DNA of 64,000 nucleotides. Source: Lactobacillus sp. UCMA15818. Lineage in GTDB: Bacteria; Bacillota; Bacilli; Lactobacillales; Lactobacillaceae. The translations under genes and the position numbers were made by a program. Numbering within the stretch: the stretch's first letter is position 1; each line of letters starts with the position of its first letter. Shown here one piece after another: positions 17,959 through 27,138 of the stretch. The notes beneath the pieces are model-generated. The model saw nothing but the letters and a program-made list of their open reading frames with translations, was not told the DNA's origin and ran no database searches. The stretch is taken from assembly GCF_030400225.1 (NCBI RefSeq), contig NZ_VJYB01000001.1, forward strand, positions 1-64,000, in the 5' to 3' direction.

Positions 17959-18555
17959 ATGCTAATTGACTATCAATTTTACTTACCTGTTATAACAATT
18001 ACTCCATTTAAATTAGGCTTTTTTCTCCTGCCGTGTGTCCTTGTTTATTGGACACATACCTCATTTCCTAAGATAAGTAAACGTAATATTTTGAAGGGTG
18101 CATTCTCTTTTTATCTAATCTGTGTTGCTCAGTTAACGATCAGCATTAACATTTATACTCCGCGAACCTATCTTGGAATGATTCGTTTGACCCATGGATT
18201 CGGATATTTTGATAGTATTGAATGGCATCCGCTTGAGATGTATAAAACGATATATACGGCTGCTTCACAATATACAATTGTTGGAAATTTGGTGATGCTT
18301 ATCCCATTGACGTTATTTATCTCACTTCTTTGGGAAGATAAAGCAACCTTCAAAAAAATGTTTACCATTTCATTTTTGACTTCATTGACTATAGAGAGTT
18401 CACAGTTGTTGCTATCCTACATTTATTTGGAACATCGCCTTTTTGATCTCAATGATTTATTACAAAATACACTGGGTGGATTAATCGGATTTGTTTTGTT
18501 TTTTGCGATGCGAAAAATAGTTCCAAGTCTTGTCAGTCAAAGAAAAACAAGTTAA
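17959..18555 (+). CDS. VanZ family membrane protein
   Basis: A 198-residue protein with about five membrane segments. The VanZ pattern is visible in the region NLVMLIPLTLFISLLW, then ESSQLLLSYIYLEHRLFDLNDLLQNTLGGLIGF in outline, where E-S-x-Q and FDxNDLxxNTLGG are the family hallmark. VanZ proteins modestly affect teicoplanin sensitivity; most members have unknown roles. GAGGAGGG directly before supports the ATG at 17959. Confidence 0.88.
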   Translation: MLIDYQFYLPVITITPFKLGFFLLPCVLVYWTHTSFPKISKRNILKGAFSFYLICVAQLTISINIYTPRTYLGMIRLTHGFGYFDSIEWHPLEMYKTIYTAASQYTIVGNLVMLIPLTLFISLLWEDKATFKKMFTISFLTSLTIESSQLLLSYIYLEHRLFDLNDLLQNTLGGLIGFVLFFAMRKIVPSLVSQRKTS

Positions 18556-18765
18556 AACAAAAATTCATAGTTTAACGAATGAAAACTTTGTGGTGAACAA
18601 AATCCTGCGAAGTTTTTTATTCCGCAATTTATAAATACGCATAATTATGGCAATCGTAATCAATTTACACAAATACATAATATGATGTTATAGTAGATTA
18701 GTTAATTAGCAATTTTAATGCAATAAAAATAGAGATTATGCAAATGTATTTAGGGGGATATCATT

Positions 18766-20235
18766 TTGTCTTTTGTTAGGGAAAAATTCGATAGTTTTGT
18801 AGTTATTATATTTAGTATTATGTTGGGAATGACACTTATAGGGGCTATAAGGTCCGAGAATTTGTTAATAAGCAATACAACTGCAAGAATTTTTAGTGTT
18901 CCAATATTAATTTTAGTGATATTTTTCTTATTCCGTGTGGGTACACTAAATAAGTTTTTTAAAAAAAATGCAGTGCTCTTGGGGATTATAGGCTTATTGT
19001 TAACTTTTATAATTCAAATATATGCAGTTTATCAGACTCATCCAGCAATTGGTTTTGATTTGTGGGCTTTTAAACATGCCATTGTTTCAAAAAGTTTAGA
19101 TGCAGAATCGGCTTATTTTAGCCATAATCAAAATAACATACTGATGTTGTTAATTCAGCGTAGTTATTTTAGTATAGTCGGTATAAAAAATTATTGGCTC
19201 AAGCTGGACTTATTGAATATAGTGTTAATTGATTTTTCAGTTATAATAAATATTCTCACAGTATCTGTATATAATAAAATATATAAAGCAAGGGCGATCT
19301 GGCTTCATGTAATTTTGTTATTTTTCTTTCCGATGATTCTTGTCCCATACTCAGATACATTTATTTTACCTTTTGTATCATTAGAGTTATTATTGTTTGC
19401 AGGTATTATTCATTCGAAAAGATTGATATTTACAATTGTGTATGCCATGATACTTGGGCCTCTAACAAGCTTCGTCTATTTTATAAAGCCATCAGCCATA
19501 ATTCCAGTAATAGCAATTGTAATTATGGTAATACTAAGGTTAAATAGAGTAGGTAAAAAAGAAATACTAATTACGGCCCTTTTTTTGCTAATGTTCATAA
19601 GTGCATCTATCGTAATAAGCAATTTTATCGCTACACAAAAATATATTGAGATCAATAAACATAATAATACTCCGCCTATACATTTTATTGATATTGGAAT
19701 GAGTGGACAGACTGGTGGTTATGATATGGATTCAGTAAATATGATGAACAAGTTAAAAAGTCCACAGCAAAGGGAAAAGTATTCTGTCCATCATATAAAG
19801 CAAACCCTAGGTAAAAGAGGTTCCTTAGGGTACTTCAAGTTTTTGATATCTAAGCAAGGATATAATACTTCTGATGGAACTTTTGGCTGGCTGCGCGAAG
19901 GAAACTTTATAGTTGCAAGCTCAAAAGTGCATACAAATGTATTTAAACAATATTTATATGCCGATGGTAAGTATCTACCTGATTTTAATTTTTGGGCACA
20001 GGTGTTGTGGATCGTGGCTTTAGGTATTTTGCTTTTAGGTTTTGAAAACAGGGGATTATTGGAACAAACATTGAGGCTTGGAATTATTGGCGGATTTATA
20101 TTCTTACTTCTTTTTGAGGGAGGAAGAAGTAGATATTTAATACAGTTTTTGCCATTGTTCTTGGTATTGCTAGCTTTAATAAATTTTTCTGGAATTATAA
20201 AATTAAAAAAGCTGTATCTTACATTAAAAAAATAA
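18766..20235 (+). CDS. GT-C-like polytopic membrane glycosyltransferase
   Basis: A 489-residue protein with about eleven membrane segments. The first external loop, HPAIGFDLWAFKHAIV and then YFSHNQNNILMLLI, holds the acidic residue and N-N pattern seen in GT-C/GT39-like proteins (for example the family linked with exosortase XrtG). A large external segment (about residues 290-390) precedes the last helices. It uses a TTG start at 18766, supported by AGGGGGAT about eight bases upstream. It would transfer a lipid-linked sugar at the outer face of the membrane; the substrate is unknown. Confidence 0.6.
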   Translation: MSFVREKFDSFVVIIFSIMLGMTLIGAIRSENLLISNTTARIFSVPILILVIFFLFRVGTLNKFFKKNAVLLGIIGLLLTFIIQIYAVYQTHPAIGFDLWAFKHAIVSKSLDAESAYFSHNQNNILMLLIQRSYFSIVGIKNYWLKLDLLNIVLIDFSVIINILTVSVYNKIYKARAIWLHVILLFFFPMILVPYSDTFILPFVSLELLLFAGIIHSKRLIFTIVYAMILGPLTSFVYFIKPSAIIPVIAIVIMVILRLNRVGKKEILITALFLLMFISASIVISNFIATQKYIEINKHNNTPPIHFIDIGMSGQTGGYDMDSVNMMNKLKSPQQREKYSVHHIKQTLGKRGSLGYFKFLISKQGYNTSDGTFGWLREGNFIVASSKVHTNVFKQYLYADGKYLPDFNFWAQVLWIVALGILLLGFENRGLLEQTLRLGIIGGFIFLLLFEGGRSRYLIQFLPLFLVLLALINFSGIIKLKKLYLTLKK

Positions 20236-20270
20236 GTATATTCATACATTTTTTTACATGAATAAAATAA

Positions 20271-20313
20271 AAAGCGACTAAGTCAAAAAGTTAAAAATTG
20301 ATTTAGTCGCTTT
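20271..20313. terminator. Bidirectional terminator
   Basis: AAAGCGACTAA pairs with TTAGTCGCTTT, extended by TCA with TGA inside (about 14 bp). It lies between the convergent ends at 20235 and 20382 and has T-rich sequence on both sides. Confidence 0.85.
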
Positions 20314-20381
20314 ATACATTTTGTACAAATTTATTCCATGATCTGCAAAATTGTATCACATTTTTTTGAGAGGGAATCATT

Positions 20382-21020
20382 TTATTTCCAACCAGTTAAA
20401 ATTGCTCGGACTCCCATGAGAAATTGTTCGTCACTGGTAAATTGCTCGTTTTGAAGGGATGTTAGAAGACTATTCAGCAGTTTAGAATTGGCTTGTAAAT
20501 CTTTCATTAAAGCCGGATCAACCTGACCACCATGTTCTGGTTCGATAGCTTCTGCCCAAACGAAACCTAGTGTGTATGCGGACAATGAATTAATCAAAAA
20601 AACAGTGGTGGGTTTAATTTCTAAACCATTCATTTTCAACTTAACTAGGATATCTTCTACTAATATAAATTCCGTTTTAGTTACTAATGGATGAGTTGAG
20701 ATTAAAGGTAGAGCATTTGGATGTTTTAATAGGGTTTCACGTAAATGAATCATTATGGCACTAATTTGTTCTTGCCAATCGATGTATACAGAATCCTTTT
20801 TTTCAAATAAAGCAGTTTGCCAAATCCATTCTACTAATCCATCAAAAAGGGTATTCTGGTTAGGAAAATAGCGATAAACAGCCATTGGTGAAACATCCAT
20901 ATCATGACCTAACTTCCTCATTGAGAACTTTTGGAGACCGCTTTGATCTATAATTCTGAGTGTGGTTTCAAGTATATAATCCTTACTCAGAGTTTCTTTT
21001 GTTGGTTTAGCAGAGTGCAT
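20382..21020 (-). CDS. TetR family regulator, last gene of an ABC exporter operon
   Basis: A 212-residue regulator. The HTH is in residues 10-60: ILETTLRIIDQSG, then FSMRKLGHDMDVSPMAVYRYFPNQ. The C-terminal part resembles the TetR_C type ligand domain (LINSLSAYTLGFVWAE, EPEHGG). It begins one base after the permease stop, so it is co-transcribed with the exporter. The three tandem palindromes upstream of the operon (22721-22773) are its likely binding sites, giving autorepression of the whole operon. Confidence 0.88.
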   Translation of the reverse strand: MHSAKPTKETLSKDYILETTLRIIDQSGLQKFSMRKLGHDMDVSPMAVYRYFPNQNTLFDGLVEWIWQTALFEKKDSVYIDWQEQISAIMIHLRETLLKHPNALPLISTHPLVTKTEFILVEDILVKLKMNGLEIKPTTVFLINSLSAYTLGFVWAEAIEPEHGGQVDPALMKDLQANSKLLNSLLTSLQNEQFTSDEQFLMGVRAILTGWK

Positions 21021-21021
21021 A

Positions 21022-21795
21022 CTAATTATTTCCTTCTTTCAATGACCGAAAATGAAAACCAAATAATGATAATAAACAAAAGATGAGTGTCATAATCCAT
21101 AAGATACTCAAGTCTTGAATAATTGTGATGAGTTTATCATGATCCAAACTGATTTTTTTAATAGCCAAAAGCCCCCAGTATGCAGGATCAATTCTAGCCA
21201 AAATCCTAGCCCAATGTGGAAATGTATTAACGGGTGAAAAGCTGCCACCCAACCCAGCCATTAAAATTCCTAGTAAATTAGAGAGAGAAAGTGCGATGGC
21301 AGAGGACTTTGACCAGCTGACAAGCATGATTCCAAAAAAAGTTAATGTTGCAGCAAATGAGATAATAATTATGACAAATGCAATCCAATCTCCACTAATA
21401 TGAAATCTAAAGAGTAAACTGCTAATGAAAATTACTGCACCAAGTTGAAAAACTTGAATTAAATAAGCTACAATGGCTTTTCCGGTTATGATTTCAGCTA
21501 AAGAAGTTGCTGAAATTTGTTGTCGTTCCCATGTATTCCAGATAGTTTCATCAAAAAACATCTGAATTATTAACTGGATAGAAAAAAATGAAAAGAGAAT
21601 TGCTAATCCTGGAACAACTTGTTCGGCACCATTTGCATGCAGGTATCCTGCAGCGACTAATTGTGCTTTTGCTGCTGGAAGCATAAAAGGAGCCATTATT
21701 AAGGGAACAAGGATCATAATAAATTGTACCGTAGGATCTGCAAATTGCAAACGACTATTTAGTTTTATCACTGCAGAAATTTGTTTAATTTTCAT
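21022..21795 (-). CDS. ABC-2 type transporter permease
   Basis: A 257-residue membrane protein with about six hydrophobic segments and the usual ABC-2 gap between helices 1 and 2. The segment LLGILMAGLGGSFSPVNTFPHWA matches the conserved region before the last helix. Its start overlaps the end of the ATPase gene by 11 bases, so the two are coupled. It forms the membrane channel of the exporter whose ATPase is encoded at 21785-22708. Confidence 0.87.
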   Translation of the reverse strand: MKIKQISAVIKLNSRLQFADPTVQFIMILVPLIMAPFMLPAAKAQLVAAGYLHANGAEQVVPGLAILFSFFSIQLIIQMFFDETIWNTWERQQISATSLAEIITGKAIVAYLIQVFQLGAVIFISSLLFRFHISGDWIAFVIIIISFAATLTFFGIMLVSWSKSSAIALSLSNLLGILMAGLGGSFSPVNTFPHWARILARIDPAYWGLLAIKKISLDHDKLITIIQDLSILWIMTLIFCLLSLFGFHFRSLKEGNN

Positions 21796-22708
21796 TTGAG
21801 TTTTCCTCTCCTAATAATGTTTGGTAAGCGGACTCTAAATCAGCTTTTATAATTTTGATATTTGTCAATTGTTTTTGATTAACACTGGGGTCGTTGAGTA
21901 TCCTTTTTAAGGTCGTTACACATTGTGTATTATTCTTTAAGTGTGCTAACTTCAAATGATCATTTTCTTTTTTCCAGCCCTTTAAGGAAGGCAAAGGTTT
22001 TTCAAAGTATAGTTCTAATGATGGTCGTGCATAATCTTGGAGAATTTTTTCTAAATTTTCAGTAACTTGGATTTGACCATGATTAAGAAAAATGATTTTT
22101 GCATCAAGAGCTTCCATCTCTTGGAGATAGTGTGTGGTATAAATAATTGTGATACCTTGCTTACTTAACATTTTAATTGCATGGATAATTTGATTACGTG
22201 AATTAACATCTGCACCAACTGTTGGTTCGTCAAGGAAAATAATTTTTGCTTGATTCATCAGAGCGATAGCTGAATGGAGGCGTCTTTTTTGACCACCGCT
22301 CAAGTCTGCGGCTTTTTGTTTTTCTAAATCTTTTAAATTAAAGATTGATAGCACATATAGATACTTTTCTTCAATTTGGATAGGTAATAAACCATTGAGA
22401 GCTCCAAAGTTTTTTAAGTTCTGCTTAACCGTTAACTGCGGGTAAATACCTAATTCTTGTGGTGCAATTCCTAAATACTCTCTTAGCCGATGCTTACTTT
22501 TGAATAGTGGATTTTCTAATATTTCGACCTCGCCAGCATCAGGTGAAAGCAACCCAGTCATGATTTTAATTAATGTTGATTTTCCCGCACCATTTGGTCC
22601 TAGTAAGCCAATAATTTCTCCACACTCAACCTTCAAACTTATTTGATTTAAAATAAGATGCTTGTTAAAACTTTTAGAAACATGATTTAATTTAATTGCA
22701 GTTGTCAT
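21785..22708 (-). CDS. ABC transporter ATP-binding protein, multidrug exporter type
   Basis: A 307-residue ATPase: Walker A GPNGAGKST, Q-loop IAPQELG, signature LSGGQKRR, Walker B IIFLDEP, then TVGADVNSR and the switch TTHYLQEME. About 85 residues follow the switch, as in DrrA-like exporters. First gene of a three-gene operon with a permease and TetR regulator. GAGGAGAA precedes the ATG, just next to the first of three tandem operator-like repeats. The cargo is unknown; drug or lipid export is typical. Confidence 0.9.
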   Translation of the reverse strand: MTTAIKLNHVSKSFNKHLILNQISLKVECGEIIGLLGPNGAGKSTLIKIMTGLLSPDAGEVEILENPLFKSKHRLREYLGIAPQELGIYPQLTVKQNLKNFGALNGLLPIQIEEKYLYVLSIFNLKDLEKQKAADLSGGQKRRLHSAIALMNQAKIIFLDEPTVGADVNSRNQIIHAIKMLSKQGITIIYTTHYLQEMEALDAKIIFLNHGQIQVTENLEKILQDYARPSLELYFEKPLPSLKGWKKENDHLKLAHLKNNTQCVTTLKRILNDPSVNQKQLTNIKIIKADLESAYQTLLGEENSNEN

Positions 22709-22720
22709 TATCTTCTCCTC

Positions 22721-22773
22721 AGTTTACTTTGTAATCTACGTTTACTTTGTAGCCTTAGTTTACATTGTAAACT
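22721..22773. promoter_or_regulatory. Triple tandem TetR operator in the exporter promoter
   Basis: Three 17-bp sites with an 18-bp period. Site 3 (22757-22773) is the perfect palindrome AGTTTACATTGTAAACT. Sites 1 (22721-22737) and 2 (22739-22755) share GTTTAC-TTTGTA with decayed right halves. On the minus strand the -10 TACAAT (22764-22769) lies inside site 3, with -35 TTGTAT (22786-22791) 16 bases away. Sites 1 and 2 cover the untranslated leader up to the ribosome binding site. Likely bound by the TetR protein encoded at 20382. Confidence 0.7.
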
Positions 22774-22926
22774 AAAAAGAAAAAAATACAAGTATCAACT
22801 AAAAATTATTATGAGTGAAGAAAAACTGTATTCATAATTTTCATGTTAATACTCAAATTTTACCATTTACTAATAAGCTATATATATTTTAAGGATATTA
22901 AAACTATTAAAACAAGAATGATACTA

Positions 22927-23577
22927 TTAAATCGCCAGCAGCTCTTCAGCCTTATTTAAAAGAAAATCAGGGTGCTCTTTCAACAGCCTATTAGAATCAT
23001 GTGCTCCCCAAGTGACACCACAAGTATGAACACCGGCTGCTTTTCCCATCTGTAGATCAAAGATTGCGTCTCCAATCATAATACAATCATCAGTATCAAG
23101 ATGATGTCTCTTAATTACCGCTAAAACACCATCAGGAGCTGGTTTAAAATGTTGAACCTGATCTGAACCAATAATATCTGTGAAATATTTTGCAATTTTT
23201 AAGTTTTCTAGATTTCGTAATAAGGCTATTGAATTTTTACTGGATATCACATAGAGAGATTTAGATCGTTGAGTTAAAATTTTCAAGGTTGGTAAAATAC
23301 CGTTAAATAAGGTTATATTAGCTAATTCATTTTTTTTATAATATTCGCGAAAACAATCCATTAACTCTTCAAATTCTTGTCCATTAAAGGAGTGTTGAGG
23401 AGCCATTTTCTTAAAGGAAACTTCAATGGGTATTCCCATATAATAATTAACTAACTCAGCATCGGGAACGGTTAATGAGAACCTTTTAAAGGCTGCTTGA
23501 GTTGCTAAAATTCCAGTTTTCCCTGAATTGGCTAAAGTACCATCAAAATCAAACATATATGCTTGCACACAAATCAC
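22927..23577 (-). CDS. HAD family hydrolase, phosphoglycolate phosphatase/beta-phosphoglucomutase-like
   Basis: A 216-residue HAD subfamily IA enzyme. Motif I is FDFDGTLANSG, with the aspartates at residues 9 and 11. The cap domain spans about residues 15-90, motif II is VISSKNS, motif III is the Lys of QHFKPAPDG, and motif IV is IMIGDAIFDLQMGKAAG. It dephosphorylates a small sugar or organic phosphate; the exact substrate is not readable. Single gene on the minus strand with its own upstream region. Confidence 0.85.
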   Translation of the reverse strand: MICVQAYMFDFDGTLANSGKTGILATQAAFKRFSLTVPDAELVNYYMGIPIEVSFKKMAPQHSFNGQEFEELMDCFREYYKKNELANITLFNGILPTLKILTQRSKSLYVISSKNSIALLRNLENLKIAKYFTDIIGSDQVQHFKPAPDGVLAVIKRHHLDTDDCIMIGDAIFDLQMGKAAGVHTCGVTWGAHDSNRLLKEHPDFLLNKAEELLAI

Positions 23578-23702
23578 TCCTATATTTTTATTGAAAGAAT
23601 TTTAGAAGACTTCGCTATATATTATTCTTCATGTTTATTGATTATACAGAAATTTGAAAAAGGTTACCAGCGGAACGATGAAATAATAGTTTAAAGTAGT
23701 AA

Positions 23703-23748
23703 GGGAGAGCTAGGTTAAAAATTAAGTTTGCTTGGCTTCTCTTTTTGT
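23703..23748. repeat. Member of the dispersed short palindrome family
   Basis: GGGAGAGCTAGGTTAAAAAT... and ...GTTTGCTTGGCTTCTCT are diverged halves of a hairpin with the same AAAATTAA centre as the copies at 25437, 32131 and 54738. It is not directly behind a plus-strand gene, so here it seems to be a relic. Confidence 0.4.
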
Positions 23749-23820
23749 ACTTTTCACATGTTAAAATGGATATAGTAAAGAAAGTGACGGATAAATATAA
23801 ATAGAAACGGTGGGGTTAAA

Positions 23821-23953
23821 GTGAATCTCAATTCTTTAAAATACTTTGATTGTTTGTTCCAAGAATCTCATAATTTCTACAAATGAAGAGAAGGTACTAT
23901 TCGAAGAATCAGAAAAAATATGATTTCGCAGTGACGTCTGATCCCGATAACTA
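23821..23953 (+). pseudogene. LysR-type regulator remnant
   Basis: A GTG frame with GGTGGGG upstream reads VNLNSLKYFDCLFQES, like the start of LysR proteins (MNL-x-x-L-x-YF), and then stops. Further on, in another frame, YDFAVTSDPD looks like a piece of the effector domain. Most of the gene (over 200 codons) is missing. The identification rests on short matches. Confidence 0.3.
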
Positions 23954-24010
23954 GCAATAAGTTATTAGTATAATTGCCTTTCTAATTTTTTTAATGTATA
24001 GTTAAAAACT

Positions 24011-25216
24011 ATGATAAATAATTCAAAAAAAACATATTTTCCACTTATGTTCAGTCCATTTGCGTCTCAATTAGGCTCTGCTATTTATGTTTTGGGCCTC
24101 AACTGGCTAATTGTTCGAGCAACTGGGAATACTAAATTATTAGGTTTGATAGAAGGATTAGGAGGTTTAGCATTTTTTCTAGGAGATTTTTTAGTCGGAG
24201 TGTTAGTTGACCAGTGCAATCGTAAAAAGGTTTTAATATGGACTGATATCGTCTCAACATTAATATGTTTTGTTGGTGGTTTTTACGTGAATAACCAGCA
24301 ACCACAAATTTGGTTGTTAATTATAATTACTTTTATTCTGAATTTAATGATTGCCTTAAATTATCCTGCCGCAAAAGCCATTACACCTGAGATAGTTAAG
24401 AAGAATCAGCTGCAGAAATTCAATGCTATTTCGAATACATTTTTTAATATGGCAAATGTAGGTGCACCACTCATAGGTGGAGCTTTACTGGCAATTAAAG
24501 GTATTGATTTCAGTGAGTTTTTGATAATTAATGCACTGTCCTATATTGTGGCGCTGTGCATGAACCTTCTAATTCCATATAAAAAAAGACAAGCTGCTAA
24601 GGATAATAAGAAAGAATCAGTTTTTGCAAGTACTTTAATTGGATTCAAATATGTAAAAAATCACCCAAATTTATTAATGTATATGTTGGCTATGGGAATC
24701 TTTAATTTTTGTTATGCTGGCTTTTTATTGGCTGCACCTTACATTGCAAATCATTTTTTTGAAGGGGAAGCAACAAACTATAGTGTATTTCTAACAGTCT
24801 CTGCTATTGGGGGATTACTAGGTGGTTTATGGTTGACTTTCCAGAAAAGTGAAATACAGCCGCAAAGAATATACTGTGAGCAACTATTTTATGGTGTTGT
24901 ACTGATTGGCTGTGGGATGTTTCTTTCATTGTCTACTTGGTTACTAATTGCCTTAGTCTTTGGTATTTTTCAAGCAAGATTTTTTGGAAGCATTACTACT
25001 TTTATTCAAGATGAAACAGACGTTGCTTTTTTAGGCAGAATATTCGGTTTAACTTTTCTGTTTTTCGATGGTGTTCAACCTCTTGGTGATTTTGTTTTTG
25101 GCTTTTTTGTTAGTAGTTGGAAACAGTGGACATATGTGATTTTAGGTGTGTTATTGGTTATCTTTTTCTCATGTTTGTTATTTTTAAATAAGGAGAAAGG
25201 CAACATGGTAAAATAA
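24011..25216 (+). CDS. MFS transporter (12-helix, macrolide-efflux-like)
   Basis: A 401-residue permease with about twelve membrane segments. The first loop has LVGVLVDQCNRKKVLIWTD (the G-x-x-x-D-x-x-x-R-K/R motif of the major facilitator superfamily), and LNYPAAKAITPEIVKKNQLQKFNAI is typical of the MefA-like MFS_3 group. It probably exports a small compound. No convincing ribosome binding site precedes the ATG, which follows decayed sequence, so expression may be weak or the start may lie elsewhere. Confidence 0.82.
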   Translation: MINNSKKTYFPLMFSPFASQLGSAIYVLGLNWLIVRATGNTKLLGLIEGLGGLAFFLGDFLVGVLVDQCNRKKVLIWTDIVSTLICFVGGFYVNNQQPQIWLLIIITFILNLMIALNYPAAKAITPEIVKKNQLQKFNAISNTFFNMANVGAPLIGGALLAIKGIDFSEFLIINALSYIVALCMNLLIPYKKRQAAKDNKKESVFASTLIGFKYVKNHPNLLMYMLAMGIFNFCYAGFLLAAPYIANHFFEGEATNYSVFLTVSAIGGLLGGLWLTFQKSEIQPQRIYCEQLFYGVVLIGCGMFLSLSTWLLIALVFGIFQARFFGSITTFIQDETDVAFLGRIFGLTFLFFDGVQPLGDFVFGFFVSSWKQWTYVILGVLLVIFFSCLLFLNKEKGNMVK

Positions 25217-25250
25217 CGCGGTCGTAATTCTAGAATTTAAGGCATTACTA

Positions 25251-25284
25251 AAAATATACCCCATAAAATATACCCCATAAAATA
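25251..25284. repeat. 14-bp tandem repeat
   Basis: The unit AAAATATACCCCAT occurs twice head to tail (25251-25264, 25265-25278), followed by a partial third copy. Confidence 0.85.
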
Positions 25285-25310
25285 TTTTTATCTGTAACTA
25301 AAATAGGACC

Positions 25311-25436
25311 GTGCCATAAGTCGGGGAAATTTGAGTACTAACTCGAAATTACGAACATAGCGAGTACTTTGCTATGTTCCTAATTTGAAGTAGATGGAGA
25401 ATTTTGACTTATGAAACACATTTATACGTAATAATT
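25311..25436. repeat. MITE-like dispersed palindromic element, copy 1
   Basis: The element begins GTGCCATAAGTC and ends with GACTTATGAAACAC, its near-complement. At its centre GAACATAGC and GCTATGTTC form a perfect stem, so about 110 bases can fold into one long hairpin. A diverged copy lies at 32003-32172, the end alone occurs inverted at 110-128, and a short derivative is at 54719. No coding capacity. Confidence 0.65.
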
Positions 25437-25476
25437 GGAGGGGCTGGTCAAGGTTAAATTTGACCAGCTCCTTTCA
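25437..25476. terminator. Terminator hairpin attached to repeat copy 1
   Basis: GGAG-GGGCTGGTCA pairs with TGACCAGC-TCC, followed by TTTC. It lies between the convergent ends at 25216 and 25538 and can serve either gene. It belongs to the hairpin family that accompanies the dispersed element. Confidence 0.7.
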
Positions 25477-25537
25477 AAAATTATTAATCCATAATTAAAT
25501 CTTATTATTATTATTCATAAAGATTTTAAATTGCTAC

Positions 25538-25918
25538 CTATTCTTTAATTTTGCTTATTGATACTACCTCAATTTCACATAATATCCCCATTGGAAGATC
25601 CTTAACTGCAAAACAGCTACGCGCGGGTTTAGAGATAAAATACTGTCCGTAAACCTCATTAAAGTCATTAAAATTTTTAATATCGCTTAAAAAACATGTA
25701 GTCTTCAAGACTTGGTCAAAACTACTTTGACCAGCTTTCAAAACAGCCGCAATATTTTGACAAGCTAGTTCAGTTTGAGCTTTGATACCAGAAGGAACTT
25801 TGTTAGTATCTGGGGAAAGGGGACCTTGACCCGAGCAATATAGGATTCCTTGATGTGCAATTGCTTGAGAATATGGTCCAATTGCTTGGGGAGCTTGACT
25901 TGTTTCAATAATCTTCAT
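25538..25918 (-). CDS. ridA: RidA family enamine/imine deaminase
   Basis: A 126-residue protein of the YjgF/YER057c/UK114 family, which hydrolyses reactive enamines and imines made by PLP enzymes. Visible family features are QAPQAIGPYSQAI at residues 8-20, ILYCSGQGPLSPD, the substrate-binding Arg in KPARSCFAVKDLP, and the terminal MGILCEIEVVSI. Full length. The divergent gene at 26083 encodes a PhzF isomerase. Single-gene unit. Confidence 0.92.
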   Translation of the reverse strand: MKIIETSQAPQAIGPYSQAIAHQGILYCSGQGPLSPDTNKVPSGIKAQTELACQNIAAVLKAGQSSFDQVLKTTCFLSDIKNFNDFNEVYGQYFISKPARSCFAVKDLPMGILCEIEVVSISKIKE

Positions 25919-26082
25919 GTCTAAAAGCCTCTTTCTTAATTAAATTATTATGAACAGTATCTCCTTTGCAGTGGTGCCTATTTCTGCTATATTAAAGGCA
26001 AGTATATACTATAAACAAATGTTGTTCAAGAATACTAAAGTACTGCTGGATATTCAGTAGTCTAAGCAAGGGAGATAGTAAT

Positions 26083-26952
26083 ATGACAGCGCCATTTTTA
26101 ATACCTTTTAAACAAATAGATGTTTTTACACAAGGTTCTTTTATGGGAAACCCAGTCGCAGTTGTGTTGGATGGTAATTCTTTGACAACTACGCAAATGC
26201 AAAAAATTGCCAACTGGATTCATTTATCAGAAACGACATTTGTTTGTAAAGCAGAAAATAAAACTGCTGATTATCGTTTACGAATATTTTCGCCACAACA
26301 TGAATTACCTTTTGCAGGACATCCTACAATTGGCTCGGCTTATGCTGTTTTAAAATCTGGTCTAAGTCCAAAACATGATAATTATCTTGTTCAAGAATGT
26401 GGTAGTGGACTGGTTAAAATCTATCTGTCCAAAAACCAATTGTTTCTTACCTTGCCTGAAGCTAAGAAAGAGAAAATTTCACATAATATAATAATTAAAA
26501 TTAGCCAAGCATTAGGTATTTCGGTAAGTGATATTCAGTATGGAGAAAAGATTGATGTAGGAGTGATTTGGTATACGTTGCAATTAAAAAATGCTGAACA
26601 GGTATTAAAAATCAAACCTGATATGAAAAATTTAGCAAATATTACTAATGAATCAGCATCTGGGGTCACAATCTTCGGTGAATATCCACAAAGTAACAAA
26701 GAGCGTTTTGAAGTACGTTCGTTTGCTCCAAGTGAAGGTGCTGATGAAGATCCTGTTTGTGGTAGTGGTAATGGTTGTGTAGCAGTTTCAGTTAGAGACC
26801 GCAAATTACTGGGTAATAGAACTGAATATGTAGCTAGTCAAGGAACTTGCCTAGGGCGAAAAGGGCAGGTATATGTAAAAATCCCCCAAACTGGTCAAAT
26901 CCTTGTTGGCGGTTATGCGACTACATGCATTGAAGGGAATATTCAAGTTTGA
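26083..26952 (+). CDS. PhzF family isomerase/epimerase
   Basis: A 289-residue protein of the phenazine biosynthesis PhzF family, with the double hot-dog related fold. Hallmarks: QIDVFTQGSFMGNPVAVVL, the catalytic Glu in LSETTFV, ELPFAGHPTIGSAYA, and the second-domain EDPVCGSGNGCVAV. Phenazine synthesis is not implied, because no other phz gene is present and most PhzF relatives act on unknown metabolites. GGGAGATAG precedes the ATG. Full length. Confidence 0.9.
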   Translation: MTAPFLIPFKQIDVFTQGSFMGNPVAVVLDGNSLTTTQMQKIANWIHLSETTFVCKAENKTADYRLRIFSPQHELPFAGHPTIGSAYAVLKSGLSPKHDNYLVQECGSGLVKIYLSKNQLFLTLPEAKKEKISHNIIIKISQALGISVSDIQYGEKIDVGVIWYTLQLKNAEQVLKIKPDMKNLANITNESASGVTIFGEYPQSNKERFEVRSFAPSEGADEDPVCGSGNGCVAVSVRDRKLLGNRTEYVASQGTCLGRKGQVYVKIPQTGQILVGGYATTCIEGNIQV

Positions 26953-27138
26953 TGAACAACTGAATAGTTAAAAATGCAGCAATTAATATTTTTGGAGTAT
27001 CGCTACAAATAGTTCTAAAAAGACTTGTTTCAACGAAGTAGACTGAAGGGAATTAAATTATTTACTTCTAAAAATGTTATTAATGAGTGGAATGAAGTAA
27101 AAAAAGGCGTAAGCGAGTATATTAAGGCGGTCATTTTA

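Noticed and set aside
19791-20249. 152-codon minus-strand frame inside the GT-C-like gene
   Set aside because: Lys/Ser/Pro-rich shadow of hydrophobic codons on the other strand, without start signals.
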